Shown here: piece after piece, positions 41,929-51,091 of the stretch | Layout of the letters: each line of letters starts with the position of its first letter | Numbering within the stretch: position 1 is the first letter of the stretch | Assembly (NCBI GenBank): GCA_018333525.1 | Contig: JAGXTF010000060.1 | Location: 1 to 56,701, forward strand | DNA: 56,701 bases | Direction: 5' to 3' | Source: Bacteroidota bacterium | Lineage (GTDB): Bacteria > Bacteroidota > Bacteroidia > NS11-12g > UBA955 | Translations under genes and position numbers: made by a program | The notes under the pieces: model-generated | What the model was told of the DNA's origin: nothing | The model's input: only the letters and a program-made list of their open reading frames with translations | Databases searched by the model: none

Positions 41929-42888
41929 ATGGCGGAAATTGGAACGGATATAATTAAGGCTGCGGCTATTTTAAGAAGCGGCGGATTGGTTGCCATTCCT
42001 ACCGAAACGGTTTATGGCCTTGCGGCAAATGCTTTAAATTCTGATGCAGTTGCAGGAATTTTTAAAGCAAAAAACCGCCCTTTTTTTGATCCATTAATTG
42101 TACATATTCATTCGATTTCTGAATGTGAAAAATACGCAGAACCAATTCCGGAATCGGCTGTAAAACTCGCTGAAAAATTATGGCCGGGTCCTCTCACCAT
42201 TGTATTACCCAAAAAGGAAATTGTACCAGATTTGGTTACTGCCGGGAATGATTCCGTAGGATTAAGAGTTCCGGATCATACCCTGACTTTGGAATTACTT
42301 AGAGAATTAGATTTCCCGTTAGCAGCACCCAGCGCAAATCCATTTGGATACATCAGTCCGACCAGTGCCATGCATGTACAGCAGCAATTGGGCAATGAAA
42401 TTGATTATATTTTGGATGGCGGGCCATGCAAAGTTGGTTTGGAAAGCACGATTGTAAGATTTACGGAAGAAATTCCGGAGGTATTGCGATTGGGAGGAAC
42501 GGCACCAGAAGTAATAAAAAATTTGTTGGGAAACTATAAAGAAAATCTGAATCAAAATAGTGATCCAACGGCGCCTGGTCAATTAGACAAGCATTATTCA
42601 CCCCACACCAAAATTTATTTAATTGAGTACGGAGCTGAAATTCCGAAGCATTTCGAAAATAGTAATATAGCTTTATTGCGATTTCATCAATACGCAAAAG
42701 GATTTCCAAAGGAGCATCAATATATTTTGTCTGAAAAGGAAGATACAAAAGCTGCAGCAATTCATTTATTTGAATTTTTGCGCATATTAGATCAGAAAAA
42801 ATATTCGGGAATTGTAGCTGAACTGGTACCTGAAACCGGCCTTGGAAGGGCGATTAACGATAGGTTAAAGCGCGCAGCCGCTAAATGA
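41929..42888 (+). CDS. L-threonylcarbamoyladenylate synthase (Sua5 type)
   Basis: A 319-residue enzyme that makes threonylcarbamoyl-AMP for t6A modification of tRNA. The N-terminal YrdC domain has the KxR...SxN elements (AIPTETVYGLAANA, KAKNRPFFDPLIVHI, GLRVPDHTLTL, APSANPFG). The C-terminal Sua5 domain has DKHYSPHT near 220. The two-domain form distinguishes it from short TsaC. Co-transcription with the upstream response regulator is likely from the spacing. A functional link is not evident. Confidence 0.92.
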   Translation: MAEIGTDIIKAAAILRSGGLVAIPTETVYGLAANALNSDAVAGIFKAKNRPFFDPLIVHIHSISECEKYAEPIPESAVKLAEKLWPGPLTIVLPKKEIVPDLVTAGNDSVGLRVPDHTLTLELLRELDFPLAAPSANPFGYISPTSAMHVQQQLGNEIDYILDGGPCKVGLESTIVRFTEEIPEVLRLGGTAPEVIKNLLGNYKENLNQNSDPTAPGQLDKHYSPHTKIYLIEYGAEIPKHFENSNIALLRFHQYAKGFPKEHQYILSEKEDTKAAAIHLFEFLRILDQKKYSGIVAELVPETGLGRAINDRLKRAAAK

Positions 42889-42902
42889 ATTCAAGTATAT
42901 CA

Positions 42903-43739
42903 TTACCCTTTAATAAAATCAACCGTATTGTCTAAAACCTGAATAAATTCCCTTGGGAATTTTGCATTTTCGGCCCATGGGTGTTTTAGGCCAAAAACAT
43001 GATTGGCATTTTCAATTTCTACCAATATGGAATGCAGGCAATTTTCATAAATATTTTTACTGCATTGTATGGATACAGAATCATCCTTGTTGCCATGAAT
43101 AAGCAATAACGGATTGGTTATAATGGATGCGGCTTTTAGAATATTGAATTCAGGTTGGTTTTTTTCAACATCGGTGAGGAAAGTATAATTGACCGGTAAT
43201 TCTTGTCCGGTGCGCTGGTTTTTAATAATTACCGCACCATCTTCTTTCCATTTTTCGCGATCAAAATCTCGAAATACATGCAAAAAATTATCGATGGTAG
43301 CCCAGGTTATCACTTTATCAATTCTCTGATCTCTGCAGGCATAAATCAGAACCTCCCCTCCTGCCCTGCTATGTCCAATCAAATGAAATAATCCGCTTAA
43401 TTTCCACTCTTCAGACTTTTGTTCCAACCAATCAATTACCATTTTCATTTCGGCCAATTCCAGTGAAATGGTATTTGAGGCATAAGCTGCGGGATCGTCA
43501 AAAGTATCAGCGTCTGGTGCAGCCAGTCCGTTATGGGAAAAACCAACCGTGACCAAAGCAATGTTCTCATGATTGAAAAATGGAGCCATAAATGGCCAGG
43601 CACCCCAGTTTTTAAATCCTTTGGTGCCATGAAAAAAAACGGCCGTGTCAAAATCTCCGCCTGATTCTGGCAAATATGCATCGATATACAGGGTTTTGGA
43701 TTTGCTCTGACCAACGGCAATATTGCGATATACGGTCAT
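42903..43739 (-). CDS. Alpha/beta-fold hydrolase
   Basis: A 278-residue cytoplasmic hydrolase. The oxyanion region FFHGTKGF, nucleophile elbow GHSRAGG (Ser in HSRAG), Asp in LLIHGNKDDSVS and His in NANHVFG complete a Ser-Asp-His triad. Substrate unknown. It is the first gene after the tRNA-Leu on the minus strand, convergent with the Sua5-type gene (14-base gap). Confidence 0.85.
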   Translation of the reverse strand: MTVYRNIAVGQSKSKTLYIDAYLPESGGDFDTAVFFHGTKGFKNWGAWPFMAPFFNHENIALVTVGFSHNGLAAPDADTFDDPAAYASNTISLELAEMKMVIDWLEQKSEEWKLSGLFHLIGHSRAGGEVLIYACRDQRIDKVITWATIDNFLHVFRDFDREKWKEDGAVIIKNQRTGQELPVNYTFLTDVEKNQPEFNILKAASIITNPLLLIHGNKDDSVSIQCSKNIYENCLHSILVEIENANHVFGLKHPWAENAKFPREFIQVLDNTVDFIKG

Positions 43740-43750
43740 CGAAAAAGAGG

Positions 43751-43834
43751 TGCCCAGGACCGGAGTCGAACCGGTACGGGGGTTAGCCCACTGGTGTTTG
43801 AGACCAGCGCGTCTACCGATTCCGCCACCTGGGC
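43751..43834 (-). tRNA. tRNA-Leu (anticodon CAA)
   Basis: On the minus strand an 84-base cloverleaf: acceptor GCCCAGG pairs with CCTGGGC, discriminator A, a D-arm with GGTAGACGC, an anticodon stem CTGGT/ACCAG around loop CTCAAAC (anticodon CAA), a short type II variable arm (TGGGCTAACCCCCG) and the T-loop GGTTCGACTCC. CCA is not encoded. The CAA anticodon reads UUG. Confidence 0.95.
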
Positions 43835-43908
43835 ATAATCAACATTCTCTTTTAAGAGAATTGGAAACGGGGCTGCAAAAATAAAAAAATAATCGGGATT
43901 CAAATCAT

Positions 43909-44418
43909 TCAAATGGAATTTCTTGTACCAAATTCTATAAAAGCCATTTCAGAAATTTTACCATTTTCCATTTGAAAGCGCAAAGCAGTTCGTACTTTGT
44001 GAAAACCCTGTTTCCCACAGGCACCCGGATTTACGCTCAACAAATTGCCGTTTGCCGGGTCTCTGATTACACGTAAAATATGCGAATGTCCACACACAAA
44101 AAGATCCGGCTTTGCTTCCTTAATGCGGATTTTGGCAGCAGGACTATAATGTCCGGGATATCCACCAATGTGGGTCATATACACCTTAACTCCTTCCACT
44201 TGGAAATACAAATGCTCTTTAAAAATTCTGCGAAGTTCCTGACCATCGGCATTTCCCCAAACTGCTCGTATGGGCTTATTTAATTTTTCAAATTCTAAAA
44301 GTAGATCCATATTTAGCCAATCACCGGCATGCCATATTTCATCCGCCTGTTTGGCATGGTGCAGAATCGCTTCATCAACGAATCCATGGTTATCGCTGCA
44401 GAGAAATATTTTTTTCAC
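43909..44418 (-). CDS. YfcE/MJ0936-type metallophosphoesterase
   Basis: A 169-residue phosphodiesterase. The metal-binding motifs are SDNHG (8-12), AGDW (31-34), WGNADG (55-60), THIGGYPG and CGHSHI, in the normal order and spacing. Substrate unknown; members hydrolyse model phosphodiesters. Its 5' end overlaps the 3' end of the membrane GT gene by 29 bases, so the two are transcribed together. Confidence 0.88.
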   Translation of the reverse strand: MKKIFLCSDNHGFVDEAILHHAKQADEIWHAGDWLNMDLLLEFEKLNKPIRAVWGNADGQELRRIFKEHLYFQVEGVKVYMTHIGGYPGHYSPAAKIRIKEAKPDLFVCGHSHILRVIRDPANGNLLSVNPGACGKQGFHKVRTALRFQMENGKISEMAFIEFGTRNSI

Positions 44419-45649
44419 GGTGAGGTATGGAATTCAAACCGGTGGCAGCAATAATACAAATTACCGGCATCAGAGGAACGAGATATCTGGCACTTCCAAC
44501 AGGCCCGGGGATAAAGACAAAAATGGCAATAATCAAACAAGGAACGATCCATTTTCCAGGTGCGCGAAACAAAGCGATGCAAACCAGAATCCATCGAAAA
44601 ATCTGCATCAGCAAAAATAGGATAATGTACATCAGCACCGGCCAGGGTTGGGACAAAATAGCATTTTGCGTCCTGGATTTTATATTGGAAAGTCCTGGTG
44701 TTTCTTTGATATCAAAAAAGGCTATCAAATCATACCTGCCAGGATCTATGCTGCCTAGAACTGCACCTTTGATGTGAATCCAAACATATTCCGGCCAGTG
44801 TTTTATTATTTCAAGTTTCGTATTTTTGCGCAAATAATTATATTTATTTTTAAATGTATTTTCTTCAATTTCTTTAGATGCATTTTTTCTAAAATCAATA
44901 ATTTCAGATTCTGTCAGAGTTCGGTTGTGCAAGGCTACCAGATTATATTCCCAGGCATTTTCTACAGAGATGGAACTATAGTGAAATTTATCATACCGGG
45001 AATAGTTGACGAATGAAATGGAACCAACAATTGCAATTGGAAAAAATAACATCCACCTTTTTTTAAATTGAAAACAGGCATAAACTACCAGGAGCAATGC
45101 CAAAATAACAAAAACAGGTTTTAATAACACTAAAGCGGCAACTGAAAAGGCCAGCATTCTTATGTTTTTCTGCAGCAAAGAAAGCCATCCGAATAGCAAC
45201 AAATACTGGCACCATATTTCAGGCATAGGGAATGCGCTGTAAAAAAACTGAAGTGGAAACAGCAATAAAAAAATCAGAAATCTATTAAAAACTTTGTCGT
45301 CCAAATTTAATAGCAGCAAAATTCTTTTGGCAATTACGGGAACCAAAATAGCGGGGATAATTTGTGCGGCAATTAACAAATATTTGGAATAGAAAGTAAT
45401 GATGATAATTAATGGAAATCCGGGTGTACGCCTGGTTTCATGAAGAATATGGTCGCAATTTCCCCGACCAATAACACATGAATCCCAAGTAAATTTGTCA
45501 AATAAATTCACAGCTGATGCATGGTATTCATTCCAATCCACCAATGAAGAAAAACTGATGCATTGTTTTATTAATGCCAAAAAAACCAACAGAAAATAAA
45601 TTCTGTAACTTATATTTTTCCTTAGCAATAAATAAATTTGCGCAAACAT
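44390..45649 (-). CDS. Polytopic membrane protein, GT-C glycosyltransferase-like (ArnT/GT39 type)
   Basis: About 419 residues from MFAQIYLLL, with around 10 hydrophobic segments. RRTPGFPLIIII after the first periplasmic loop and the C-terminal GSARYLVPLMPVICIIAATGL are patterns of ArnT/GT39-like polyprenyl-sugar transferases. I saw no complete catalytic Asp-Glu pair. It follows the 163-residue membrane gene by 2 bases and overlaps the phosphoesterase. Likely modifies a cell-surface glycan or lipid. Confidence 0.68.
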   Translation of the reverse strand: MFAQIYLLLRKNISYRIYFLLVFLALIKQCISFSSLVDWNEYHASAVNLFDKFTWDSCVIGRGNCDHILHETRRTPGFPLIIIITFYSKYLLIAAQIIPAILVPVIAKRILLLLNLDDKVFNRFLIFLLLFPLQFFYSAFPMPEIWCQYLLLFGWLSLLQKNIRMLAFSVAALVLLKPVFVILALLLVVYACFQFKKRWMLFFPIAIVGSISFVNYSRYDKFHYSSISVENAWEYNLVALHNRTLTESEIIDFRKNASKEIEENTFKNKYNYLRKNTKLEIIKHWPEYVWIHIKGAVLGSIDPGRYDLIAFFDIKETPGLSNIKSRTQNAILSQPWPVLMYIILFLLMQIFRWILVCIALFRAPGKWIVPCLIIAIFVFIPGPVGSARYLVPLMPVICIIAATGLNSIPHREKNISLQR

Positions 45650-45651
45650 TT

Positions 45652-46143
45652 TTATAAGCCGATAAACCACCAACGAACAGCGGTGGTAACAATGGTAAGA
45701 AAAGCAAGAGCAACTTTTAGCTCGAATCTCTTAATTACGAATACAGAAACTAAGCCCAAAATCATTGCAACTATTCCAGCAATAAACGGCAATTCCCTGG
45801 GCAAATCCGGATTCCCTTTTCTGGTAATATCCCTATTACTTTTACTGGTGCTTTCAAATGATTTTAATTGGTTAAATACTGGAGTCAAATACAAACTGAG
45901 ATAGTCTCCAGATTGAATTGCAGCATAGATTTCGATTGGAACTTCAATATCACGCAATTGATTCGTTTCTATATGGTAATCGATATAAAGCGATGTGCCT
46001 TCTGTAGTTCTGTTTTCGTATCTGCGTAAAACTGTCTCCCCCACTTCTCTCGTTGGCAAAAGTTCATCCACAGTCAGAAGCAGGCAGAATGCTGCCGCTG
46101 CAAAAGCCATAAAATTAGAGAGTAATCTGATTCTGGTTTCCAT
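45652..46143 (-). CDS. Small membrane protein of unknown function
   Basis: A 163-residue protein with an N-terminal hydrophobic segment (FMAFAAAAFCLLLTVDELL), a polar periplasmic loop of about 80 residues and two C-terminal hydrophobic segments (LPFIAGIVAMILGLVSVFV; VALAFLTIVTTAVRWWFIGL, in parts). Family not recognised. It is followed immediately by the GT-C-like gene and lies 54 bases downstream of the E2 gene. A perfect dyad abuts its start codon. Confidence 0.68.
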   Translation of the reverse strand: METRIRLLSNFMAFAAAAFCLLLTVDELLPTREVGETVLRRYENRTTEGTSLYIDYHIETNQLRDIEVPIEIYAAIQSGDYLSLYLTPVFNQLKSFESTSKSNRDITRKGNPDLPRELPFIAGIVAMILGLVSVFVIKRFELKVALAFLTIVTTAVRWWFIGL

Positions 46144-46160
46144 GCAGAAAGCCTTTCTGC
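46144..46160. promoter_or_regulatory. Perfect 8-bp dyad at the start codon of the small membrane protein gene
   Basis: GCAGAAAG, one central C, CTTTCTGC, directly before the ATG (46143, minus strand). With only one base between arms it is more likely an operator-type dyad than a hairpin. Confidence 0.5.
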
Positions 46161-46197
46161 AATGATAACCAGAAATTAAGTCAAAAATTACAGGTAG

Positions 46198-47523
46198 TTA
46201 GATTTCGCGATTCAAATCCCACTGTTCCAGATAATCTGCAACACGACGCACAAACTGGCCGCCCAAAGCTCCGTCAACCACCCTGTGGTCGTAGCTGTGG
46301 CTTAGAAACATCATGTGGCGAATTGCAATAACATCTCCATATTCAGTTTCCAAAACCGCCGGTTTTTTGCGAATGGCACCAACGGCCATAATAGCAACTT
46401 GTGGCTGGTTGATAATTGGCGTTCCCATCACATTTCCAAAAGAACCAACGTTAGTAAGCGTATAAGTTCCACCCTGAATTTCATCCGGAGTTAATTTGTT
46501 TGATCTTGCCCGATTTGCAAGGTCGTTCACCGTTCTGGCCAAGCCCAGCAGGTTCATGGAATCTGCATTTTTTATTACCGGAACAATCAGATTTCCGCTT
46601 GGTTGCGCTGCTGCCATACCAATATTAATATTCTTGCGTTTCACAATTTTATCCCCGTCCACCGAAATATTAATCATCGGAAAATCCTTGATGGCCTTGG
46701 CTATGGCCTCTATAAAAATTGGAGTAAACGTAATATTTTCTCCCTCGCGTTTTTTGAAATTATTTTTAACTTTTTCGCGCCACATCACCAAATTGGTAAC
46801 ATCCGCTTCTACAAAACTGGTTACATGCGGGCTAACGCTTTTACTCATCACCATATGATCCGCAATCAGTTTGCGAACCCTGTCCATTTCCATAATTTCA
46901 TCCCCTGCATTTAAGCTCACAACAGGAGCTTTAATTTCAACTTTTTGTACCGATTTAGATTCGGTAACTACAGGTGCAGATGCAGGAATAGCGGTTGGCG
47001 CAATGGAATTATTCCCGCGATTATTTACATATTCCAGGATGTCACTTTTAGTAACTCTGCCTTCTTTTCCTGTGCCGGGGATATTATCCAGTTCCGCCAT
47101 CGAAATGCCTTCTGTTCTGGCAATGTTCATTACCAATGGAGAATAAAAACGATCCGAATGGTTGGTTGCCTGGGCAGGCTGGGCTGTCGGAGAAATTGCT
47201 TTTTCCAAAACTTGCGCGGCAACTTCAGGTGCGGGAGCAGAAACTACAGGAATTTCAGCCGGTTTTACAACGGCCGCAGAATCGCTGCTTTCAATCATGG
47301 CTACGGGTTCTCCCACTTTCACCACAGCACCATCCGCATAGAGTTTTTTTACCAGAATTCCGGCCTCAGTGCTCGGTATCTCACTATCCACCTTGTCTGT
47401 TGCAATCTCCACCAGTGGCTCATCTTTCTCCACTCTTTCACCTTCATTCTTCAACCACCGGATGATAGTGGCTTCTGCGATACTCTCACCCATTTTGGGC
47501 ATCAGAATTGGTTTTTCAGCCAT
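46198..47523 (-). CDS. 2-oxo acid dehydrogenase E2 subunit (dihydrolipoamide acyltransferase)
   Basis: About 441 residues from MAEKPILMPK (ATG 47523; a further in-frame ATG at 47538 adds five). One lipoyl domain with the modified Lys44 (IATDKVDSE), an Ala/Pro linker, a peripheral subunit-binding domain (SPLVMNIARTEGISMAEL...GRVTKSDILEYV), and the catalytic acyltransferase domain with SHSYDHRVVDGALGG (His and Asp of HxxxDG). Single lipoyl domain and sequence fit a branched-chain or 2-oxoglutarate-type E2, but subtype cannot be settled. E1 and E3 genes are not in the window. Confidence 0.9.
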   Translation of the reverse strand: MAEKPILMPKMGESIAEATIIRWLKNEGERVEKDEPLVEIATDKVDSEIPSTEAGILVKKLYADGAVVKVGEPVAMIESSDSAAVVKPAEIPVVSAPAPEVAAQVLEKAISPTAQPAQATNHSDRFYSPLVMNIARTEGISMAELDNIPGTGKEGRVTKSDILEYVNNRGNNSIAPTAIPASAPVVTESKSVQKVEIKAPVVSLNAGDEIMEMDRVRKLIADHMVMSKSVSPHVTSFVEADVTNLVMWREKVKNNFKKREGENITFTPIFIEAIAKAIKDFPMINISVDGDKIVKRKNINIGMAAAQPSGNLIVPVIKNADSMNLLGLARTVNDLANRARSNKLTPDEIQGGTYTLTNVGSFGNVMGTPIINQPQVAIMAVGAIRKKPAVLETEYGDVIAIRHMMFLSHSYDHRVVDGALGGQFVRRVADYLEQWDLNREI

Positions 47524-47586
47524 AAATTTAGTCTGCAAAAATCGTGTTTTTTTACGGGCCTACCAAACGAATTAACGCAAAGGATA

Positions 47587-48513
47587 CTATCTGATAAATG
47601 AATCCGAATCTCCGGTCATGCCGAGCAATTTCATATAATTCTGTACCAAAGTTTGCTTTTCAATGGATTGTAATTCCGAATATGAAAAATGTAAATTGCG
47701 CAACATACGTCTTACAATTTCGAGATTATCACAGGGTTCATAAAAGCTTTCCTGTGGCTCTACTTTTATTGCAGTAAGAAATTCATCAATGTTTTTTTGC
47801 AGGAACACCTGACCCTTCGAATAAGGATTTACATAAAACAAACCCCTGCCATAATCGCTTCGATTTAACTGTCCTTTGGAATTGAAAGGTATATTTTGTT
47901 CCGGATTGAGTTCTTCGCAATATGCGAGCACAAAATGTTGCGGTAAATTCACTCCGAACACCGGAATACCCATTCTTTGCGCAATAATGCAATACAAATT
48001 ACACAAGCTTATCGGGTTACCTCTTCTGGTATCAATTACTTTATTCAAAAAAGAATTTTCAGGTGAGTGATAATTCTCTGTATTGCCGCTTATACCATGC
48101 CTTTCAAACAAAATATGATTGAGTATCTGGATTTTGTCTATTGGATTTTGAGCGCTGTACATGGCCATCCAGGCATCTAATCGCACTTTTTCCAGGTAGG
48201 CATCCATGGATGCCTGATTGAGCCCCGGATAATGGATTCTGCAAACCAATGTACATCCCAAAAACAAATCCCGATCAGGTGAATTCAACCAGGCCAGAAA
48301 ATCCTGTTCCAGTTGTTGTTTCTGAATATTGTGAATGATGGTTTCTATGCGAAAAGCCCTCAGTGGATCTTTATTCAGGGTCCAGTAATCTTCCAAAACC
48401 GGTACAATTTCCGGACCTTCGGAAAACAGCCTCTGCTCTACCATTTGGATAATATCTTCATCAGAATCATCCAAAAGATACAATATCGCTTCAATCTCAG
48501 ACTTACTGAGCAT
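47587..48513 (-). CDS. SirB1-family transglutaminase-like protein
   Basis: A 308-residue protein with the transglutaminase-like core of the SirB1 family: VIDTRRGNPISLCNLYCIIAQRMGIPVFGVNLPQHFVLAY in blocks carries a Cys, and NLPQHF supplies the conserved His. An N-terminal helical part precedes it. Molecular function of the family is poorly defined. It lies between topA (upstream) and the E2 gene on the same strand, with 55-63 base gaps. Confidence 0.82.
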   Translation of the reverse strand: MLSKSEIEAILYLLDDSDEDIIQMVEQRLFSEGPEIVPVLEDYWTLNKDPLRAFRIETIIHNIQKQQLEQDFLAWLNSPDRDLFLGCTLVCRIHYPGLNQASMDAYLEKVRLDAWMAMYSAQNPIDKIQILNHILFERHGISGNTENYHSPENSFLNKVIDTRRGNPISLCNLYCIIAQRMGIPVFGVNLPQHFVLAYCEELNPEQNIPFNSKGQLNRSDYGRGLFYVNPYSKGQVFLQKNIDEFLTAIKVEPQESFYEPCDNLEIVRRMLRNLHFSYSELQSIEKQTLVQNYMKLLGMTGDSDSFIR

Positions 48514-48568
48514 GTATTTTCAAATTAAGTTGATAAGAGATAAAAAGTCAATCCGGAAGCCGGAAATC

Positions 48569-51082
48569 TCATTTTTTTCTGGTGCCCGGTTTTTTCGCTG
48601 CCGCCTTCTTTGCGGGTGCAGCTTTGTCTCCGGCCTTTTCAATAATGCTCAAAATTTCAGCCAAAGTAAGTTTCTCCGGGTCTGCATCTTTGGGTAAGGC
48701 TATATTTTTCTTTTTGTAAGAAACATATGGGCCATATCTGCCTTTCAAAATCTGGACATCTGCATTGTCATCAAAGGTTCTCAGAATTGCATTTTTATCA
48801 CTTTCCTGCTTGGCTTTTATCAGATCTATTGCCTGAGCCAAGGTAAGCGAAGCTGCATCCGTACCACGGGGAATGGATACGAAAGCCGCACCAAACTTGA
48901 TATATGGTCCAAAACGACCTTTGTTTACAGATAATGTTTCACCTTCAAATGTGCCAAGTTCGATTGGGAACTGTGGCGCATTCAGTGCTGTTTTCAGCAT
49001 TTCCAAAGCTTCTGCCTCGCTTAGAGAAAGCAAGTCTGTACCTTTTGGAACTGAGAAGTACTTACCATTGTATTTTAAATATGGTCCAAAACGACCGGCT
49101 CCGGCAACAACTGGTTCACCTTCATGCACGGCTACTTCTTTCGGGAGTCCAAAAAGTTTAAGTGCTTCTTCCAAAGAAATGGTTTCAATGCTTTGTCCAC
49201 GCTGCAAACTTGCAAACTGGGTTTCATCGCCCTCTTCTTTGGAACCTATCTGCACCAACGGACCAAATCGTCCAATGCGCACACTTACTGTTTTACCTGT
49301 TTTGGGATCTTTGCCCAAAATGCGCTCACCTGTCACGCGGGTTGCAGTTTCCGTGGTTTGCTCCACCATTTTATGAAATGGCTTGTAAAAACCTTCGAGC
49401 ATTTTCTGCCAACTCTTATGTCCTTCTGCGATTTCGTCGAATTCCTTTTCTACACTAGCCGTAAAACCATAATCCATGATATCCGTAAAGTTCTGCGTCA
49501 GAAAATCCGTTACCAGCATTCCGATATCGGTTGGAAATAGTTTATTCTTTTCGTAACCGTAATTTTCTTCTTTAGTCTGGGATTGAATTTGGTTTTTTTC
49601 CAGCGTTAATACTTCAAAACTTCGCTTTTTCCCATCCCTGGATTCATTAACCACATAACCACGTTTTTGAACAGTGCTGATTGTTGGTGCATATGTGGAT
49701 GGACGGCCTATTCCCAGTTCTTCCAACTGTTTTACCAAACTTGCTTCGGTGTAACGGGCAGCGGGCCTGCTATATTTTTGAGTTGCCTGAATCTGCTGCA
49801 TTTTAAGCGATTCCCCTAAAGCCACCCGTGGCAATAATCCTGAGTTTTCCTCTTCGTCATCATCATCCCGGCTTTCCATATAGAGTTTTAGAAACCCATC
49901 AAATTTCACCACTTCACCCTGTGCCTCAAAGAGTTCTTTATTCTTATCATTTCCAATGGCAATAGTGGTTTTCTCCAGTTCAGCGCGGCTCATTTGAGAA
50001 GCCATCGCACGCTTCCAGATCAATTCGTACAGTTTCTTTTGTGCCGCGTCATCACCGGCTTCCAGATTTTCAAAGTAGGTAGGACGAATGGCTTCGTGCG
50101 CTTCCTGCGCTGATTCGGATTTTGTATTGTAATTGCGTGGGGAAGAGTAATTCGCACCAAACATACGTGTGATTTCATTTTTGGCGGAACCGATTGCCAA
50201 TTGGCTCAGGTTCACAGAATCGGTACGCATGTAGGTGATATGTCCATTTTCATACAGTCTCTGTGCGAGTTGCATGGTTCTGCTCACATCATATCCCAGT
50301 TTGCGGCTAGCTTCCTGTTGTAGGGTGCTGGTTGTAAATGGTGGAGAAGGATTGCGAAAGGTTGGTTTTACTTCTATGTTACCCACTGTGAAGTTGGCGC
50401 CAATCAAAGCTTCCAGAAAAGAACGTGCGCCATCTCCATTATCCGGGCGCGACTTTGCTTCTGCTTTCAGGGTTTTACCTTCCAAAGTCTGAAAAGCACC
50501 ATGAATACGATAATCAGATTTGGATTGGAAATCATTGATTTCCCTTTCTCTATCCACAACAAGTCTAACAGCTACACTTTGAACGCGACCCGCAGATAGC
50601 TGTGGTTTCACTTTTTTCCATAAAACTGGAGAAAGTTCATATCCCACAAGCCTGTCCAAAATTCTTCTGGCCTGCTGTGCATCCACCAGAAAATTATCAA
50701 TTTTTCTGGGATTTTGAATGGCATTCAGAATTGCAGGTTTGGTAATTTCATTAAAAACGATACGGTGGGTAAGGGTATTTTTCAAGTCCAGAACATCCGC
50801 AAGGTGCCAACTGATGGCCTCTCCCTCGCGGTCTTCGTCCGTTGCTAACCACACTACCTCTGCCTGAGCAGCAAGTTTTTTTAATTCCTTTACCAGTTCC
50901 TTTTTATCGGAAGCTATTTCATATTTCGGAATAAATCCTTTTTCGATGTCAATAGCTCCATCGCCTTTGCTCAGGTCACGTATGTGACCCATGCTGGATT
51001 TAACAGTGAATCCGGCGCCGAGATATTTCTCTATGGTTTTTGCTTTGGCAGGCGACTCTACGATTACCAGGTTTTTAATCAT
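48569..51082 (-). CDS. topA: DNA topoisomerase I
   Basis: An 837-residue type IA enzyme that relaxes negative supercoils. The Toprim domain starts NLVIVESPAKAKTIEKYLG and contains TDEDREGEAI. The catalytic Tyr is in HITYMRTDSVNLS (near 283). Instead of zinc fingers the C-terminus carries three to four Toprim-C repeats (GRFGPYLKYNGKYFSVPKGTD type) and a Lys/Ala-rich tail (APAKKAAAKKPGTRKK). TACCTTTG, a -7-like element, lies just upstream but lacks a -33. Confidence 0.95.
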   Translation of the reverse strand: MIKNLVIVESPAKAKTIEKYLGAGFTVKSSMGHIRDLSKGDGAIDIEKGFIPKYEIASDKKELVKELKKLAAQAEVVWLATDEDREGEAISWHLADVLDLKNTLTHRIVFNEITKPAILNAIQNPRKIDNFLVDAQQARRILDRLVGYELSPVLWKKVKPQLSAGRVQSVAVRLVVDREREINDFQSKSDYRIHGAFQTLEGKTLKAEAKSRPDNGDGARSFLEALIGANFTVGNIEVKPTFRNPSPPFTTSTLQQEASRKLGYDVSRTMQLAQRLYENGHITYMRTDSVNLSQLAIGSAKNEITRMFGANYSSPRNYNTKSESAQEAHEAIRPTYFENLEAGDDAAQKKLYELIWKRAMASQMSRAELEKTTIAIGNDKNKELFEAQGEVVKFDGFLKLYMESRDDDDEEENSGLLPRVALGESLKMQQIQATQKYSRPAARYTEASLVKQLEELGIGRPSTYAPTISTVQKRGYVVNESRDGKKRSFEVLTLEKNQIQSQTKEENYGYEKNKLFPTDIGMLVTDFLTQNFTDIMDYGFTASVEKEFDEIAEGHKSWQKMLEGFYKPFHKMVEQTTETATRVTGERILGKDPKTGKTVSVRIGRFGPLVQIGSKEEGDETQFASLQRGQSIETISLEEALKLFGLPKEVAVHEGEPVVAGAGRFGPYLKYNGKYFSVPKGTDLLSLSEAEALEMLKTALNAPQFPIELGTFEGETLSVNKGRFGPYIKFGAAFVSIPRGTDAASLTLAQAIDLIKAKQESDKNAILRTFDDNADVQILKGRYGPYVSYKKKNIALPKDADPEKLTLAEILSIIEKAGDKAAPAKKAAAKKPGTRKK

Positions 51083-51091
51083 TTATAAAAA

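Noticed and set aside
46945-47601. 218-codon plus-strand frame opposite the E2 gene
   Set aside because: The E2 gene on the minus strand has all domains intact, while the opposite frame is rich in Cys, Phe, Arg and Asn without recognisable pattern.
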